Below are positions 63,379-64,000 of a stretch of DNA of 64,000 nt, one piece after another (position 1 is the stretch's first letter; the number at the start of each line of letters is the position of its first letter). The notes under the pieces were generated by a model. The model was not told the DNA's origin, did no database searches, and was given only the letters and a program-made list of their open reading frames with translations. Origin of the DNA: Methanobrevibacter ruminantium (lineage in GTDB: Archaea > Methanobacteriota > Methanobacteria > Methanobacteriales > Methanobacteriaceae); assembly GCA_004553595.1 (NCBI GenBank), contig SFKZ01000002.1, positions 148,091 to 212,090 of the forward strand, in the 5' to 3' direction. Position numbers and translations under genes: made by a program.

Positions 63379-64000
63379 TCATTCCTTTAACTTATAATCT
63401 AAAAGTTCAATAGTGCACTCTTTAGTTTCATTATCATAAGAACAGTTAATTACATAGTCATAAATTTTACTAATTGAAAATAAAGAATATGGTGTAAGAA
63501 TCATAAATATTAAAGATGCTGCTGCAAACTTAATAATTTTTGATCCATTCCTATCATCAGGACCGCTATTCGCTAAAACAAATAAGTTTGAAATTCCATA
63601 ACCATAACCTTCAGCTCTATCATATGGTCTTAATATTTTATTATCTGAATTTTTATTACTTTTCTTTATTTGTACCACATTATCCGGATAAACTACATAT
63701 GGGTCATCATGAGATGGATAATTCCAATCCCAATAGTTTTCAACATAACCGTCAGGTTCACCAACAGGTTCTATACTAATGAAAAGAACAGGTAGAACAA
63801 ATAAGCAAGCAGTAGCTAAACTGCCAACACCAATGCCACTGATAAGACCTCCAATACCAGTTAAAGTTCCGGTTAATTCAGCACCTTCAACAACAAAAAG
63901 GCTGCCAAATCCTAAAAAGAGATTAGCAGATTTAAGAAAATTGGTTGCAGGCAAACTCAAGTTAGGCAAATCCCCATTACTGCATAGATAATCCCAAATA
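63379..64000 (-). CDS. Membrane protein of unknown family, N-terminus beyond right edge
   Basis: The frame is open to the window end (IWDYLCSNGDLPNLSLPATNFLKS and on), so a TTG at 63969 need not be the start. Two hydrophobic segments are visible (GTLTGIGGLISGIGVGSLATACLFVLPVLFI and IIKFAAASLIFMILTPYSLF) with an Asp/Asn-rich loop between, including ENYWDWNYPSHDDPYVVYPDN. No motif I know. Its stop overlaps the TPR gene start region, implying one operon. Confidence 0.6.
   Translation of the reverse strand, partial: IWDYLCSNGDLPNLSLPATNFLKSANLFLGFGSLFVVEGAELTGTLTGIGGLISGIGVGSLATACLFVLPVLFISIEPVGEPDGYVENYWDWNYPSHDDPYVVYPDNVVQIKKSNKNSDNKILRPYDRAEGYGYGISNLFVLANSGPDDRNGSKIIKFAAASLIFMILTPYSLFSISKIYDYVINCSYDNETKECTIELLDYKLKE

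Noticed and set aside
1..64000. tRNA, rRNA, SRP RNA, RNase P RNA and CRISPR repeats
   Set aside because: I saw no GC-rich cloverleaf, T-arm GTTCRA motif or regularly spaced repeat/spacer pattern in any gap, though I could not run a covariance search.

Overview
This window is archaeal chromosome, most likely from the genus Methanobrevibacter (Methanobacteriales). The DNA is strongly AT-rich. Archaeal information-processing genes (Orc1/Cdc6, CDC48, L39e, L31e, LX, S19e, aIF6, prefoldin, RNase P Rpp21, RtcB with archease, AglB) sit beside methanogen-specific ones (methanogenesis marker 8, the tetrahydromethanopterin enzyme MptE). Upstream promoters look like archaeal TATA boxes of the form TTTATATA, and start codons usually follow GGAGG- or GGTGA-type Shine-Dalgarno sites. 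I recognised no rRNA, tRNA, CRISPR array, insertion sequence or prophage. Family names come from recognition of the protein sequence, not from a search.

Layout. 1-5.0 kb: a tightly packed minus-strand operon (DUF6361-type protein, phospholipase-D-type protein, SNF2/SF2 helicase running off the left edge) that looks like an antiviral defence module. 5-12 kb: two tandem metallocarboxypeptidase-like proteins, GlmM, an OB-fold membrane protein, DNA ligase, ThiC. 12-16 kb: a decayed short-chain dehydrogenase, a frameshifted CDF transporter divergent from a MarR regulator, a UspA protein. 16-19 kb: queC-queD-queE (preQ0, leading to archaeosine) and methanogenesis marker 8. 19-26 kb: CDC48, a polyprenol/phytol-kinase-like protein next to a tocopherol-cyclase-like protein, a zinc-ribbon protein divergent from an XRE regulator with triple operators between them. 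26-34.8 kb: a candidate structured RNA, methylthio-nucleoside phosphorylase, RtcB and archease (RNA ligation), Cdc6, MptE, SurE, a ferredoxin-linked aldo/keto reductase. 34.9-41.9 kb: a metallophosphoesterase pseudogene, a PLP aminotransferase, a GerW-DUF2953 pair and a TPP enzyme. 42-48.3 kb: three successive sodium-linked transporters (two NSS, one NhaC). 48.6-56.6 kb: the conserved translation/secretion cluster (FtsY, prefoldin alpha, LX, aIF6, L31e, L39e, PP-loop protein, PDCD5, S19e, YhbY, Rpp21, Fap7-like kinase, DRG GTPase). 56.9-64 kb: AglB, topoisomerase I and an unassigned membrane/TPR pair at the right edge.

Most genes are on the minus strand. The intergenic DNA is more informative than usual. 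I see a three-stem RNA-like fold at 26287-26399, an exact 21-bp-period operator array at 24876-24938, a two-tier inverted repeat at 29263-29388, and seven genes whose stop codon lies inside a perfect or near-perfect hairpin. Three genes (SDR, CDF, metallophosphoesterase) carry lesions, mostly single-base gains in short homopolymers. These are either real decay or assembly error.
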